Positions 25,581 to 33,854 of a DNA stretch of 43,273 bases are shown here, piece after piece. Made by a program: the position numbers and the translations under genes. Origin of the DNA: Streptomyces dysideae (GTDB lineage Bacteria > Actinomycetota > Actinomycetes > Streptomycetales > Streptomycetaceae); NCBI RefSeq assembly GCF_001514305.1, contig NZ_KQ949105.1:94049-137321 (forward strand), written 5' to 3'. Within the stretch, counting starts at the first letter, position 1. Each line of letters starts with the position of its first letter. Below the pieces are notes generated by a model. It was given only the letters and a program-made list of their open reading frames with translations, had not been told where the DNA came from and searched no databases.

Positions 25581-26477
25581 TCAGAAAGCAGTGAACGACA
25601 CTGCAGCCGGGGCGGGCTCAAGGGCAGCGGCAGCGGTCATGGTCTTCACATGGCCGCTGAACGCGGCGACTTCGACCGTGGCTCCGCCTGTAGGGGCGTC
25701 TTCGGCTGCCTCGCCCAGGCTTGATCCCTTCAGCCTCAACCGCAGATCGTGGTCGTCGAAGGCCGGCGCGAGGGCACGGAACTCAAAGCTGCGCACCGCA
25801 CGGCAGGGAAAGAAACGGGCAACCGCGTCTGCCAGCAGCACTGCCTGCAGCGGGCCGTGGACGACAAGCGCCGGGTAGCCTTCCACATCGGTGGCGTAGT
25901 CGCGGTCGTAGTGGATTCGGTGCGCGTTGTAGGTCAGAGCGGAGAACCGGAACAGCAAGGTGGGTTCGATCCGGACGTCGCGCCCCCAAACCCAGGCGTG
26001 TGCGTCTTCCCGCAGCTCGGGAGCCTCGCGGGCCTCGAAGCGGCGAGCGTCCCGGTAGACGATGTTCTGCCGCTCGTGGATGGCCGCACGGTCGGAAGCG
26101 AGTTCGTGGTCGACCGTGACGAACATGAGGTCACCCGTTCGGCCCTTCTTGCGGGCCACATCGGACACACGCGAGGTGCGGGTCAGTGGCTCTCCCACCG
26201 CTGGCGCGGAGCCGATCGCGATGCGGCCTCCGGCGTACATGCGGCTGCGTCCGTCGGCGGGAGGCAGAAAGGTGCCTGTTCTGGGGTGGCCGTCTTCACC
26301 CAGGTCGGACTGTCGCGCCTGCGGCAGAAAGGCAAGCCAGTGCCACAGCAGGGGGAGCGGTGAGCCGACGCCGGGCGGATCGCCGTCACGGTCGAGCAGA
26401 TCATGCAGAGCCGATGCCGCAGCGGGCGTAACGACATCCTGGTGTGTTGCCTCGACCGGCTGCCAGATAGTGGTCAT
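25581..26477 (-). CDS. MaoC-like acyl-CoA hydratase (FAS1-like dehydratase/mesaconyl- or itaconyl-CoA hydratase type)
   Basis: A 298-residue double hot-dog protein. The N-terminal half matches the FAS1-like dehydratase domain (WHWLAFLPQARQSDLGEDGH, FLPPADGRSRMYAGGRI). The C-terminal half holds the active hot-dog motif FSALTYNAHRIHYDRDYA followed by EGYPALVVHGPLQAVL (179-214). This is the architecture of mesaconyl-C4-CoA hydratase and itaconyl-CoA hydratase, which add water to a branched unsaturated C5 CoA ester. ATG at 26477 follows AGGAGGGA, though with a long spacer of about 12 bases. It is the third gene behind a CoA-transferase and a CitE-like lyase, the expected order of reactions being activation, hydration and cleavage. 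Confidence 0.87.
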   Translation of the reverse strand: MTTIWQPVEATHQDVVTPAAASALHDLLDRDGDPPGVGSPLPLLWHWLAFLPQARQSDLGEDGHPRTGTFLPPADGRSRMYAGGRIAIGSAPAVGEPLTRTSRVSDVARKKGRTGDLMFVTVDHELASDRAAIHERQNIVYRDARRFEAREAPELREDAHAWVWGRDVRIEPTLLFRFSALTYNAHRIHYDRDYATDVEGYPALVVHGPLQAVLLADAVARFFPCRAVRSFEFRALAPAFDDHDLRLRLKGSSLGEAAEDAPTGGATVEVAAFSGHVKTMTAAAALEPAPAAVSFTAF

Positions 26478-26574
26478 GGCCCGGTGGTCCCTCCTGTTGG
26501 TGCAAGGCACTTCCCTACGGGTGCTTCCTGCCGTGATCCACCTGTTGGATCCGGCGGATTGGGCGCTGAGGCCA

Positions 26575-27516
26575 TCAGTTGCGCTCCTCGTCGTCTCGAA
26601 GCGCATCCCGATGCTCATGGTCGGCGCGGCTCGCTCGCGCAACGATGGCACGTGCCTGCAGATAGACAGGGCGGTCCACCATGCGCCCGGCTACGACGCC
26701 GACGTCGTGCTCGCTCATGGTGTCGACCACGCGTCGCGCCCACTCGAGTTCATCGGGGCCAGGTGCCAGGGCGGCATGGACGGGCTCGATTTGGTCGGGA
26801 TGGATGCACAGTTTGGCGGTGAATCCGGCCCGCAGGGATCGGCGTGTGTCACTGAGGATCTTTTCCCGATCGCGCACCGCGACGCAGACACCGTCGATGG
26901 GGGTGGCGATCCCGGCGGCGACCGAGGCGGTGAGAACGGCGAATCGGGCCGAGGCCAGCACAGTCTCTTCGTCGGGGTCCACACCGAGTTGGGCACTCAG
27001 ATCAAGATGTCCGAACGCGAGTCGTGCAACGCCGGGAACGGATGCCAGGGACCGTACGTCAAGGACGCCGACGGCGCTTTCGATCAAGGCAATGAGGGCC
27101 GATCCCGCCGGGAGGTCGTCGTGAACGGCCTGCAGCAGGTGAGGGTTCTCAGCCTTGGGGACCATCAGCGTGACAGGCCGACCGCCGCTCGCCCGGGCCA
27201 GCGCTGTGATGTCGCCCAAGCCCCGGGGCGTGGTGGGGTCATTGATACGGAAGGCAACCGGTGTGCCGTTGCGTACCAAGACCTCGCCGGCCCTGCGCGC
27301 GGCGTCCTTGTCCTGCGGAGGGACGGCGTCCTCGAGGTCCACGACGACGAGATCGGCCCCGGCCGTGAGGGCTCGTTGGAACCGGTCGCGACGATTGCCG
27401 GGCACGAAGAGGACCGTACGGGCAGTCGAGACGTGTTCGGCCGGGCTGGGCCTGGACCGGACCTTCGGGGCGCCCGGGAGGCTGGAGGCGGCCGGTGGCT
27501 CGCTGATTCCCTTCAT
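26575..27516 (-). CDS. CitE/HpcH-family CoA-ester lyase (citramalyl-/malyl-CoA lyase type)
   Basis: A 313-residue TIM-barrel lyase (328 if the upstream ATG at 27561 is used). Motifs seen are LFVPGNRRDRF, VVVDLEDAV (57-65, metal and substrate Asp/Glu), FRIND (89-93), MVPKAE (118-123), ALIESAVGV (Glu146) and AFGHLDLSAQLG. These bind CoA ester and Mg2+ in citrate-lyase beta, malyl-CoA and citramalyl-CoA lyases, which split 3-hydroxy-acyl-CoA into acetyl-CoA and a 2-oxo acid. No citrate-lyase alpha or gamma gene is near, so it is a stand-alone lyase. It lies between the CaiB and MaoC genes in one leftward operon. Confidence 0.9.
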   Translation of the reverse strand: MKGISEPPAASSLPGAPKVRSRPSPAEHVSTARTVLFVPGNRRDRFQRALTAGADLVVVDLEDAVPPQDKDAARRAGEVLVRNGTPVAFRINDPTTPRGLGDITALARASGGRPVTLMVPKAENPHLLQAVHDDLPAGSALIALIESAVGVLDVRSLASVPGVARLAFGHLDLSAQLGVDPDEETVLASARFAVLTASVAAGIATPIDGVCVAVRDREKILSDTRRSLRAGFTAKLCIHPDQIEPVHAALAPGPDELEWARRVVDTMSEHDVGVVAGRMVDRPVYLQARAIVARASRADHEHRDALRDDEERN

Positions 27517-27702
27517 GTTCAAGGCGGTTGTTCCTTCGACGTGTGTGAGTTGGTAGGCCATTCGGAGTGGGGGATCCGAGCTGACCGTGGCTTGTGATGT
27601 CCAGCGTCAGAGGCTGTGACGGCCGCCTCCTTGACGGGACGGATACGCCGGGCCTGGCGTGCCATCACGCCGGCACGCTGCCACCAGCGGGAGGTGGAAA
27701 GT

Positions 27703-28995
27703 TCATGGGGAACTTCTCCGCAGAGGGCCCGCGACGGCCTTGTCCCTGTGCAGCCCCTCGATCTCCTCGGCCGACAAGCCAAGGTCGTCGGCGAGGATCG
27801 CGCGAGTGTGCTGGCCAAGGAGCGGTGCTGGTTCGGCATCGAAGGGGGCGCTGGCGAAGGTCAGCGGTGATCCGGGGGCAAGGTGTGGCCCGATGTCCGG
27901 CTGGTCGATGATCGACATGATCGGGTTGGCGCCGTCGGACGACTGCAGATGTTGAACCGCCTGTCCGAAGCTGCGGTACGGCGACCACACCAGCGATGTC
28001 CCGGTCAGCGCATGACACACCTCGGCCATCGGCCGGTCGGCGAACCAGCGCTGGAACAGGCCGGCCAGCACTTCGCGGTACTCGAACCTGTCGTCCTCGA
28101 CGGAGAAGTCGGCACGTAGGGATTCCTCAAGGGCGGCCACAGGCTTGTGCATGCCCGTCACCTCAAGCAGGTCACGCCAGTGCCGACCGGTCAGGGCCAC
28201 CACCATGAGGCGCCCGCCATCGCTGCAGGTGAAGTCCCGGGCGAACCCGCCGTACAGGTAGTTGCCTATGCGCTGGCGCTGCACGTTGTTCACCTGGGCC
28301 TCGGCCAGGAATCCCAGATTGCCCGCCATGGCAAGTGCCACATCGGCCAGAGCGACCCGCACCTGGTCACCCTCGCCTGTAGCGGCGCGACGACGCGCGG
28401 CCGCGGAGACTCCGAGTGCGGCGTACAGCCCGCAGGCGATGTCCCACGCGGGCAGCACGTGATTGACCGGATCGCCGTGACCGGCCGGGCCCGTGACCAT
28501 GGGAAACCCCACCTCGGCGTTCACCGTGTAGTCCACGGCCGGAGACCCGTCGCTGCGTCCTTCGATCTGCACGTGGATGAGGTCGGGGCAGACGGCCGAG
28601 AGCTCGTCGTAGGACAGCCAGGGTCGGCCCACAGCGTTGGTGAGCACCACAGCGGTGCCCGCAGGGCAGGTGGCCACCAGGTCCCGCACGATGGCGCGTC
28701 CGGCGTCTGAGCGCATGTTGACCATCAGGGACCGCTTGCCCTTGTTCAGTCCGGCCCAGTACAGACTCGCGCCGGACTTGGTGAGCGGCCAGCGTCGCGT
28801 GTCGGCGGCGCCGTCCAGAGGGTCGACGCGGATCACCTCTGCACCGAGCTGCGAAAGCGTCATGCCGCCCAGCGGGGCAGCTACGAACGACGACACCTCG
28901 ATCACACGCAGCCCGCTGAGCGGTCCTGTGGCCGGACGGCGGCCTGGGCTGCCTGCCGAGCCTGCGCGCTGGCTCGATGCTGCTTCTACCTGCAT
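27703..28995 (-). CDS. second class III (CaiB/BaiF) CoA-transferase
   Basis: A 430-residue family III CoA-transferase. The N-terminal block SGLRVIEVSSFVAAPLGGMT and QLGAEVIRVDPLDGAADTRR bind CoA, and Asp185 in LPAWDIACGL is the expected catalytic aspartate that forms the acyl-enzyme. ATG at 28995 is chosen; the upstream frame crosses the operator and lacks family sequence. It is the first gene of an operon with the CitE-like lyase (about 140 bases on) and MaoC hydratase. In itaconate degraders the same trio is itaconate CoA-transferase, citramalyl-CoA lyase and itaconyl-CoA hydratase. The substrate here is inferred only from that combination. Confidence 0.9.
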   Translation of the reverse strand: MQVEAASSQRAGSAGSPGRRPATGPLSGLRVIEVSSFVAAPLGGMTLSQLGAEVIRVDPLDGAADTRRWPLTKSGASLYWAGLNKGKRSLMVNMRSDAGRAIVRDLVATCPAGTAVVLTNAVGRPWLSYDELSAVCPDLIHVQIEGRSDGSPAVDYTVNAEVGFPMVTGPAGHGDPVNHVLPAWDIACGLYAALGVSAAARRRAATGEGDQVRVALADVALAMAGNLGFLAEAQVNNVQRQRIGNYLYGGFARDFTCSDGGRLMVVALTGRHWRDLLEVTGMHKPVAALEESLRADFSVEDDRFEYREVLAGLFQRWFADRPMAEVCHALTGTSLVWSPYRSFGQAVQHLQSSDGANPIMSIIDQPDIGPHLAPGSPLTFASAPFDAEPAPLLGQHTRAILADDLGLSAEEIEGLHRDKAVAGPLRRSSP

Positions 28996-29048
28996 GAAGT
29001 TCCACCACTCTGTGCCGCTGAAGCCTGCACGGCTTGGTTCTCTTAGTG

Positions 29049-29065
29049 CACTGGTCAGACCACAG
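29049..29065. promoter_or_regulatory. second FadR/GntR-type operator, upstream of the CoA-transferase operon
   Basis: CACTGGTCAGACCA at 29049-29062 is identical to the first 14 bases of the operator at 22886, here followed by CAG instead of GTG, so the outer arm is imperfect. It lies 54 bases before the CoA-transferase ATG, almost the same distance as the first operator from the ALDH start (56). The GntR protein at 22976 is the obvious candidate to bind both. Confidence 0.8.
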
Positions 29066-29136
29066 TACTCGCCCCTCTCAGGGCACACCAGTACTGGCTC
29101 GACAGGCCCGCGCGAATTGAGTGAGAGCTCACACAG

Positions 29137-29262
29137 ATGAGCCCGGTGGCACCTCGTCGTTACCCACCCGAGCTCCGGCGCCGCGTCCTCGGTGTCATTG
29201 GATCCAGTCGGAAAGTCGCCGATGTGGCCAAGCTCCTTGGAGTCAGCGCGCAGACCATGATC
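29137..29262 (+). pseudogene. N-terminal scrap of an IS3-type transposase OrfA
   Basis: About 40 codons starting ATG 29137 read RRYPPELRRRVLGVIGSSRK then VADVAKLLGVSAQTMI, the helix-turn-helix of IS3-family OrfA proteins (usual form RKYPPEL..RAV..V....SVADVA..LGVS..T). The following residues no longer match and no OrfB follows. It marks the left edge of the rearranged zone. Confidence 0.6.
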
Positions 29263-29356
29263 ACGTCCGTCGAGGTGGTGCATCGGCGGCTACTCCGTGG
29301 GTGGAGTGGTCCAGAATGGCTGCCTACCTTGCCTGCGCCGTACGTCGAGGACCCGC

Positions 29357-30280
29357 GTGACGCCCTCCAGCCCCGCACACACCCAGCACACCGCTCGCCT
29401 GGCCCTGCGCACCGACCAGCAGGAGGGCATCGCCAACACGGTCCGCCACCTGCGCCGCCCGCACACCCGAGGCCACGTCGTCTCCGCCTGCGGCACCGGC
29501 AAAACCCTCCTCGCGCTGCGCGCCTCCGAGGAACTGGGAGTGCGCCATCTGGCGGTGGCAGTGCCGAGCCTGGACCTGATCGCCCAATGGGCGGCCGCCG
29601 CCCGCGCCGACCTCCGCCGCGAGCCGATGATCACCGTCTCGTCGCTGCGCGCCGCCTCTCATCCGGTGCTGGCCGCAGCCGAGGCCGATTCCACCAACGA
29701 GGGGGAGTACCTGGCCTACTGGCTGGCCCGTCACCCCCGAGCAACGGTGTTCTTCACCTTCGACTCCCTGTCCAAAATCGAGGAAGCCCAGCACTCCGCC
29801 GTCTTCCCCGCCCCCGTCTTCGACCTCCTGGTCGTCGACGAGGCCCACGCCACCGCCGGCACCTGGACCAAGAACTGGACCGCGCTGCACGACAACAGCC
29901 GTATCCCGGCCGACCGCCGCCTCTACCTCACCGCCACCCCCTACGCCTGGGAAGCACCGCGCCTGGCCGAACCGCCCACCACCGGCCCGACCCCCAAACG
30001 CACGACCGCAACGGCCCCGCACTGGGACGACCCCACGCTGCTGGCCACCATGGACCAGCCGAAAATCTTCGGCGCCCGCCTGCACACCTACTCCCACGCC
30101 GACGCCATCGACGACGGCGTCCTGGCCGACTACCAACTCGTCGTACCCACCGTCACCGACGACGAACTGCGCACCGCGCTCACCGATCCGGAAGCCGGAC
30201 CCACCGCACGCCGCACCACCGCCCTGCACCTCGCCATCCTCAAGGCCATGCGAGAGCAGGACCTGAACCGGGACGTAGTC
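29357..30280 (+). pseudogene. DEAH-box helicase (helicase-associated family), C-terminally truncated
   Basis: GTG 29357 with GAGGA upstream begins a superfamily 2 helicase N-terminal half. Walker A is SACGTGKT (43-50), followed by VPSLDLIAQW, motif II LLVVDEAHA (157-165) and motif III LYLTATPYAWEA (189-200). Homology lasts to about residue 305 (ALHLAILKAMREQDLNRD). Then the frame runs into antisense sequence of a DUF4352 gene and stops at 30418. Full-length relatives have a RecA-like second domain and repeated helicase-associated domains, all missing here, so the product could bind ATP but should not be a helicase. Such helicases often sit on mobile or defence islands. Confidence 0.85.
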
Positions 30281-30590
30281 CAGGTCCTTGATCGTGTCGA
30301 AACGCCGGTCCTGGTCATCGATCAGCGCATTGATGATGGGCAGCGAGCACGTGAGGTCCATGCTGGCCTTGGTCTCGTTGCGGACGATGGTCTCGAGGAT
30401 CATGTACTTGGCGTCTGAGCCAGCCTGTTTGGCGGCACCGTTGAAGGTGATGCTGTTGGCCCCCCGGACCTTCATGATCGTGACAACGGTGCCCCGATTG
30501 CGCGCCTCCTCCCCGAGCTTGAACTCGGCTTCGCTGGGCGCCTCAGTGTCGGCGTTGCCGCCGGTCGCTCCTCCTCTCGGATCGTCGAGA
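30280..30590 (-). pseudogene. DUF4352-domain protein fragment, truncated at both ends
   Basis: The minus frame reads EAEFKLGEEARNRGTVVTIM, SDAKYMILETIVRNETKASM and DLTCSLPIINALIDDQDRRF, then DTIKDLDYV. This is the immunoglobulin-like DUF4352 domain of Streptomyces secreted lipoproteins. It lacks the signal peptide and start codon on the right, and is cut near 30280, where it joins the helicase tail-to-tail. The function of these proteins is unknown. Confidence 0.7.
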
Positions 30591-30685
30591 TAGATCGGCG
30601 GCTTTGAGGTACGCGCGTTCCGCCAAAGCCAGGAGTCGGCGACTGTCCGCCGAGCGGGAACGGATGGGTGGAGGACCTGCGCCGG

Positions 30686-31234
30686 CTACAGGAAGGGAGG
30701 AACCCAGATGCGCATGCCGAGCTGCCGGTAGGCGTCTGCGTTGTCCCGGATCGTCCACCAGTTCCGGCGGGTGAATTGCAGGGAGGTCGACTGGGCGGGG
30801 TGGCGCTTGCCCAGGGTTGCGCAGATCTCGGTCAGGTCAGGCGGGAAAGCCAGGACACCCGTCACGGCGAACGCTTCGTAGACGACAAGCGCGTACCAGT
30901 CGACGCCGGGGATGGTTCGCACGGTGTGCTCGTTCGGCCAGTCGGAGAGAGGATTGGCGAGGTACTTGACCTGTACGTACTCGCCGTCGACCGATCTCAG
31001 GTCGTAGTTCGCCTGGACCCGGGATTCAGCGAGCTGGCCTCCCGACAGGGCTGCGACCAGATGCTCGGCGAACTCGGCCAGTGGGTCCCGGTTCGACTGG
31101 CCGAGTCCCAAGGTCCCCAGCAGGGTTTGCCGCGCCAACCGGTAGGAGTCCAAGGCGCTCAACAGCTCGGGTATGCCAGCGCCGTTCGGCGCGGGATGAA
31201 GAACGCTATCGGTCACGCAGTAACGATGTCGCAC
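30686..31234 (-). CDS. hypothetical protein with PD-(D/E)XK nuclease-like fold
   Basis: A 182-residue protein. Residues 50-95 (RDPLAEFAEHLVAALSGGQL, ANYDLRSVDGEYVQVKYLAN) show the pattern E58, D78, then Q-V-K90 on the next strand. This resembles the DUF6998 and restriction-endonuclease-like families, in which such residues bind metal. The C-terminal half (VDWYALVVYEAFAVTGVLAF) fits later strands of that fold. No signal peptide or membrane segment. It stands alone beside the truncated helicase and DUF4352 fragment, so a remnant of a restriction or defence module is possible, but nuclease activity is only inferred. Confidence 0.6.
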   Translation of the reverse strand: MRHRYCVTDSVLHPAPNGAGIPELLSALDSYRLARQTLLGTLGLGQSNRDPLAEFAEHLVAALSGGQLAESRVQANYDLRSVDGEYVQVKYLANPLSDWPNEHTVRTIPGVDWYALVVYEAFAVTGVLAFPPDLTEICATLGKRHPAQSTSLQFTRRNWWTIRDNADAYRQLGMRIWVPPFL

Positions 31235-31736
31235 CAGGCTGCAGGTCCGCCAGTGGTTCTACTGTGGAGGTGATGGCGATATCTGTAACTGATTGCACGA
31301 ATCCCCATCAACGGCCGGACAAGATCAATTTCACCGGTGATCGCTGTGCCGACGCCAGGAGCTACGGGCGGATCCAGACCTTCTGGCCGCACGGTTCGAA
31401 GCGGATACCCTTCGGCCCAGTGAGTGGTGTGCATCGTGAAGTTGCAGGTCATGGGTCTGGTGTGCGCGGGGTGCATGGTGCTCGTGCTGGTCGTGGGCGG
31501 ATGGCTTCGGTGAAGATCGTCGGTCGCCGGGAGACTTCGCGGTTCGTCAGGGCCAGCTGGGCCCTCACCAGAGCAGTCGCCCACTTCGGGTCGGTGCGGA
31601 CCTTGCCGAGAACGCGTGTGTGCGCTGATGTTGAACCGGGTTCGTTGGATTTCCCAAACGAGTGACCTACGGCGGCGCGGTTGGGCGGGGAAGTCCCAGC
31701 AAATTTCCCCGAGTTGACGGTGGTACGTTCATATAC
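31235..31736. other. about 500 bases without a recognisable gene
   Basis: Small shadow frames on both strands show no domain. The last part (31700-31736) is less GC-rich and contains TTGACG at 31714-31719 and TATACA at 31732-31737, but the spacing of 12 bases is too short for a normal promoter pair. Confidence 0.4.
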
Positions 31737-32912
31737 ATGCCGATGGGATACGTGGCGACGACCGCGCTCTTCGCCTGGTGCACCTTCTTCGCCGTTGTCG
31801 CGCCACGTCGGCCCCGGCCTCTGGCGACCATGAGCTTCTGGTTCGGCCTGGGCCTCAACGAGGTGCCGTTCGTGGGGATCTATGTCCTGGTGGTCTCCAC
31901 GGCACTGGCCGCCCAGGGCGATCTGGAGTCACCGGGTGCCAAGGTGACAACTGCGGTGGCCGCCGTCGTCACCGTCGGCCTTGCTGTCTCCGCCTGGCGG
32001 GGCGTGCGCACGGATCAGGTGGTCGGGCGGGCTCTTGAGCAGGGCCTCGGGACCGGCTGGCGGGATCGTGTGCACGTACCGCTGCGCCGCCACCGGCCCT
32101 GGGCCCGCATCCTGCTGCTGCCGGGCCTGATGCGGCAGCGTGACGTGCAGCGGATCCCCAACATCCGCTACGGGGACGCCGGCCGCCGGAATCTCCTCGA
32201 CATCTACCGTCGCCGCGACACACCGCAGAACGCGCCGGTCCTGATCTACTTCCACGGTGGCGGGTACACCAGCGGAGCGAAGAACCGCGAGGCACGGCCC
32301 CTGCTCTACCGGCTTGCCGGCCAGGGGTGGGTGTGCATCAGCGCCAACTACCGGCTGCGGCCCCAGACCACTTTCCCCGGCCACCAGATCGACGCCAAGA
32401 AGGTCATCGCCTGGGTCCGTGAGCACGCCCCCGAGTACGGTGCCGATCCGTCGAGGCTGTTCGTGGCGGGCAGCTCCGCCGGCTCCAACCTGGCAGCCCT
32501 GTGCGCGCTCACGCCGAACGACCCGGTGTTCCAGCCCGGATTCGAGTTGGCCGACACCTCGGTCACCGCGGCGATCTGCCTCTATGGCTACTACGGCCAC
32601 TTCTTCGGCGAGGAGCCCGACGCAACGCCGTCCCCGAACCAACCGTATGCGTACCTCAACCCCGGTGCGCCACCGTTCCTCATCGCCCACGGTACCAAGG
32701 ACGCGCTGGCGACTGTCGAGGGCGCCCGGAACTTCGTCGACCGGCTGCGCCGTGTCTCGGACAGCACCGTGGTCTACGCCGAACTGCCCGGCGGACAGCA
32801 CTCGTTCGACCTGTTCCACTCCCCGCGCTTCGAGGCCGTCGTGGACGGCGTCGAAGCCTTCGCCGCCTGGGTCCTGGCTGCTCCGGAGCGCACTCCCGAC
32901 TCAGCCCGTTAG
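31737..32912 (+). CDS. membrane-anchored alpha/beta hydrolase (HSL/esterase family)
   Basis: A 391-residue protein from ATG 31737. Three N-terminal hydrophobic segments (about 5-24, 33-58, 70-88) are followed by a hydrolase domain. The oxyanion motif is FHGGGY (172-177), the nucleophile elbow GSSAG (Ser247), the acid lies in AHGTKDALA and the histidine in GGQHSFDLF. This is the hormone-sensitive-lipase type of esterase, acting on acyl esters at or near the membrane. No ribosome site is obvious; an open frame extends to 31662. It is an isolated gene between intergenic sequence and transposase scraps, with no clear partner. Confidence 0.88.
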   Translation: MPMGYVATTALFAWCTFFAVVAPRRPRPLATMSFWFGLGLNEVPFVGIYVLVVSTALAAQGDLESPGAKVTTAVAAVVTVGLAVSAWRGVRTDQVVGRALEQGLGTGWRDRVHVPLRRHRPWARILLLPGLMRQRDVQRIPNIRYGDAGRRNLLDIYRRRDTPQNAPVLIYFHGGGYTSGAKNREARPLLYRLAGQGWVCISANYRLRPQTTFPGHQIDAKKVIAWVREHAPEYGADPSRLFVAGSSAGSNLAALCALTPNDPVFQPGFELADTSVTAAICLYGYYGHFFGEEPDATPSPNQPYAYLNPGAPPFLIAHGTKDALATVEGARNFVDRLRRVSDSTVVYAELPGGQHSFDLFHSPRFEAVVDGVEAFAAWVLAAPERTPDSAR

Positions 32913-32939
32913 GTCCTACGGGACGCAGACGACCCGGTG

Positions 32940-33083
32940 CAGGTCGGGACGGTCGGTGGGCAGCTGGGCCTGGACGCCTCGGCGCGCGGCAAGCTGGAGC
33001 CGCTGCGGGCGAAGATGACCAAGCTCGCCGGCCGAGGCTGGCTACACACACGGGGCGGCGGGCGATTCACCGCGCGGTTGTGA
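32940..33083 (+). pseudogene. short remnant, C-terminus of a mobile-element-associated protein
   Basis: One frame reads VGGQLGLDASARGKLEPLRA then KMTKLAGRGWLHTRGGGRFT and stops. This pattern resembles C-terminal helices of Streptomyces transposon-associated proteins, but it is too short to assign with confidence. Confidence 0.35.
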
Positions 33084-33136
33084 TCGCGCGGGGGCAGGGC
33101 GTAACTGACAGGCCCCTGACGGCAGTTGAGTTTGGT

Positions 33137-33460
33137 GTGAAGGAAGCCAACAGCACCGTCGAGGGCCCTGATGGCCTTGTCTACACCGCCCGCCTGCCGC
33201 TCTCGAGCGCCACCCTGAATTGGCTCGCCGACCTGATCCGCGGCCATCTGAAGAAGATCGGCTCCAGGTGGCGGGCCCTGCCCGCGGGGAAGATCGCGGG
33301 CATCGTGCTGGCGGTACTGCGCTGTGACCAGCTGCCGGGCGACCTGGCCGGCGGCAACGGGGTACACCGCACCACCGTCGCCCGGTGGGTGCGGGAGGTC
33401 ATCGGCCTGCTGGCCGCCCGCGCCCCGCGCCTGGAGCGGGCCCTGAAGACCGAGTGGTGA
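33137..33460 (+). pseudogene. N-terminal part of an IS5-type transposase
   Basis: About 107 codons from GTG 33137 read LVYTARLPLSSATLNWLADL, then GSRWRALPAGKIAGIVLAVL and a helix-turn-helix (GVHRTTVARWVREVIGLLAA). This is the DNA-binding N-terminal domain of transposase-family proteins of the IS5/DDE_4 type. The DDE catalytic domain is missing: after ALKTEW the frame stops and the sequence becomes the 3' side of an opposing zinc-ribbon gene. Confidence 0.7.
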
Positions 33461-33807
33461 CCGAAGTTGGATCCGGGATGCGTTCGCCCAGTGGTTACTG
33501 TGACCGTTCGGCGAACGGTTCCGTTCCGGCGCCTCCAAGCCCTCACCTTGCACCGCGGCGAGCAGAACATCGCGTCCGAGCGGCGGTCGACGCCGGCCAC
33601 CCGCCGGGCCCCGCACTCCGGGCACTCCGCCTCGCCCGTGCCGTCCCGGACGGCCGCCAGGCGCTGGCGCAACCGCCGTTCCCGGCGCCACTGCCTGGAC
33701 CGACACGCCGACGAACAGAACTCCGCCCCGGGCCGGGCTCCCGGCCTCAGCCGTTCCCCGCAGCCCCGGCAGATCCTTTCCCCGGCCCGACCGGCGTCCT
33801 CGGACAC
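33461..33807 (-). pseudogene. zinc-ribbon protein, 3' end replaced by transposase sequence
   Basis: A minus-strand gene starting at GTG 33807 encodes two C-x-x-C pairs: ICRGCGERLRPG with FCSSACRSRQWRRERR, then CPECGARRVAGV with FCSPRCKVRAWRRRNG. These are treble-clef or MYM-like zinc ribbons rich in arginine, suggesting nucleic-acid binding. After about residue 115 the frame continues into the antisense of the IS5 fragment and ends at 33181, so the original C-terminus appears lost. Function unknown. Confidence 0.6.
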
Positions 33808-33854
33808 CAGGCCAGCGTAGGACGCCAGACTACTCAGAACCGGGGCTTAGAAAC

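Noticed and set aside
31714..31737. TTGACG and TATACA as a sigma-70-type promoter for the esterase gene
   Set aside because: Spacing is 12 bases, far from the usual 16-18, and the second box would run into the start codon.
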